This document shows, piece by piece, positions 63,106-64,000 of a DNA stretch of 64,000 bases. The DNA is from a virus. Location: positions 124,001 to 188,000 of IMG/VR virus record IMGVR_UViG_3300045999_008996. The stretch is one strand, 5' to 3'. Position numbers and translations under genes: made by a program. Positions within the stretch are counted from its first letter, which is position 1; each line of letters opens with the position of its first letter. The notes beneath the pieces were generated by a model, which was given only the letters and a program-made list of their open reading frames with translations, ran no database searches and was not told where the DNA came from.

Positions 63106-63130
63106 AAAAAAGAGGAGTGTGACCTCCTCT
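63105..63130 (-). terminator. Terminator abutting a start codon
   Basis: Stem AGAGGAG/CTCCTCT, 6-base loop, T6 then ATG of the 53-aa gene. Confidence 0.75.
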
Positions 63131-63135
63131 ATCTA

Positions 63136-63282
63136 TCAGATATCATTTAACCATTCTTTGCAATAGTCATAATCACCAAACATAAACTCATCACATTCTG
63201 CTGCTTCTCGGTATGCGTTTAGGATTTCCTGTTCGCACCATTCATCATAATTGGAATCCTGCGAAAGTATTTTTGGTAACAT
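63136..63282 (-). CDS. Acidic small protein overlapping nrdB, 48 aa
   Basis: MLPKILSQDSNYDEWCEQEI, NAYREAAECDEFMFGDYDYC. Starts inside the nrdB 3' end in another frame (38-base overlap) and ends before the terminator. Cys and aromatic residues; unknown. Confidence 0.5.
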   Translation of the reverse strand: MLPKILSQDSNYDEWCEQEILNAYREAAECDEFMFGDYDYCKEWLNDI

Positions 63283-64000
63283 CTTGTTTGATTCCCCCAA
63301 CTACATAACTTTCGACTTCCGTTTCTTGTGGGGCTACTTGGAGACCTTTAGAGGAAATCCAGTGTTGAGTCCATGGAAGAGGATTATTGTTTGCTGAAAT
63401 ATCGTATTGTGGTTTAAGACCGATTGCTTTTAATCTACGATTTGCAATCCATTCAACATACTGCTGAAGAAGTTTATCATTTAGCCCAATCATGCTTCCA
63501 TCTTTGAACAGATAATCTGCCCATTTCTTTTCTTCATTTACTGCACGATCAAACATCTTATAGACCCATTCTTCCTCTTCTTTAGCAATCTGCTTCATTT
63601 CAGGATCATCACCTTCCCTCCATTTATTCAGAATATTCTGAGTAAGTGCTAGGTGCTGGTTTTCGTCTCTTGCAATGAGACTAATGATTTTAGCGGATCC
63701 TTCCATAAGCTTAAGTTCACCAAAGGCGAAACTACAAGCAAAACTAACGTAAAAGCGAATACCTTCAAGAATATTAACGTTTGCGACTGCTCTGTACAGT
63801 TTTCGTTTAACGTCATTAATTGATTCCTTTGCGTATGATACTCCTTCAAGATTGTGCATCCAGGCATCGGATACACCATATTGTTGTGCGGATTGAATGA
63901 AGTCATCATAAGACTCTGTAACGCTCTTAGCACGTTCCAGAATACGCTCATCTCCAATGATAGTATCAAAGACCTCAGAAGGGTCTGGATAAATGTTTTT
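63245..64000 (-). CDS. nrdB: Ribonucleotide reductase beta subunit NrdB (5' part outside window)
   Basis: 251 residues plus stop, open to the right edge. RFYVSFACSFAFGELKLMEG, ARDENQHLALTQNILNKW carry the E..H ligands of the di-iron ferritin-like fold, and the C-terminus ends NTFAGFQL, the tail that docks on NrdA. Supplies dNTPs for phage replication, matching thyX and glutaredoxin. Confidence 0.94.
   Translation of the reverse strand, partial: KNIYPDPSEVFDTIIGDERILERAKSVTESYDDFIQSAQQYGVSDAWMHNLEGVSYAKESINDVKRKLYRAVANVNILEGIRFYVSFACSFAFGELKLMEGSAKIISLIARDENQHLALTQNILNKWREGDDPEMKQIAKEEEEWVYKMFDRAVNEEKKWADYLFKDGSMIGLNDKLLQQYVEWIANRRLKAIGLKPQYDISANNNPLPWTQHWISSKGLQVAPQETEVESYVVGGIKQDVTKNTFAGFQL

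Overview
The window is part of the genome of a T4-like marine cyanophage (a cyanomyovirus, probably infecting Synechococcus or Prochlorococcus). It is AT-rich, densely packed and mostly minus-strand. It carries T4 tail/baseplate genes (gp4, gp5, gp26/51, gp27, gp48, gp53, gp54), replication and late-transcription genes (gp32, gp33, gp59, nrdB, thyX), cyanobacterial photosynthesis genes (psbA, psbD, petF, two hli), pstS, speD, phoH, gnd, and a large tRNA array. Both window edges cut through genes: a giant virion protein on the left and nrdB on the right.

Layout. 1-4.2 kb: N-terminal 1389 residues of a giant structural protein. 4.2-6.2 kb: early-type small genes, a Mom-like DNA-modification gene and two tRNAs. 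6.2-18.1 kb: one minus-strand baseplate/hub operon (gp54, gp26/gp51, two tape-measure/hub proteins, gp27, gp5, spike, two paralogous accessory virion proteins). 18.2-21.4 kb: plus-strand gp4, unknown, gp48, gp53. 21.4-30.8 kb: minus-strand DNA metabolism block (gp32, gp59, gp33, exonuclease, phoH, thyX, speD, glutaredoxin) with many tiny overlapping ORFs. 30.9-34.4 kb: psbD/psbA flanked by two HNH genes. 34.4-37.6 kb: divergent late genes, a C39-like peptidase and a lysozyme. 37.7-42.5 kb: peroxiredoxin, hli, ferredoxin, hli, pstS and an outer-membrane porin. 42.6-54.4 kb: a 14-gene glycan/nucleotide-sugar island. 54.5-59.4 kb: small genes, gnd, dps, antitoxin-like gene. 55.9-61.2 kb: 20 further tRNAs plus one degenerate tRNA-like element. 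61.3-64 kb: RlpA-like protein, Seg-like gene and nrdB.

Regulation can be read directly. Many sites match TTGACA-N17-TATAAT on the minus strand (host sigma-70 type, early), several inside upstream genes or fused to terminator hairpins. A second class is the T4 late element NATAAATA, in front of the virion, lysis, psbD and homing-endonuclease genes. pstS has a candidate cyanobacterial Pho box.

The most interesting observations are: (1) a textbook -1 frameshift site (A AAA AAG, 7-nt spacer, 10-bp stem-loop) joining the C39-like peptidase to the lysozyme; (2) a T TTT TTC site joining gp26 to gp51, parallel to the lambda G/GT tail chaperones; (3) homing-endonuclease leaders in which a hairpin covers the start region while a late-promoter element lies in the loop or 5' arm, as for T4 I-TevI; (4) promoter-terminator hybrids; (5) an in-frame amber codon followed by 105 open codons; and (6) a phage porin beside pstS.
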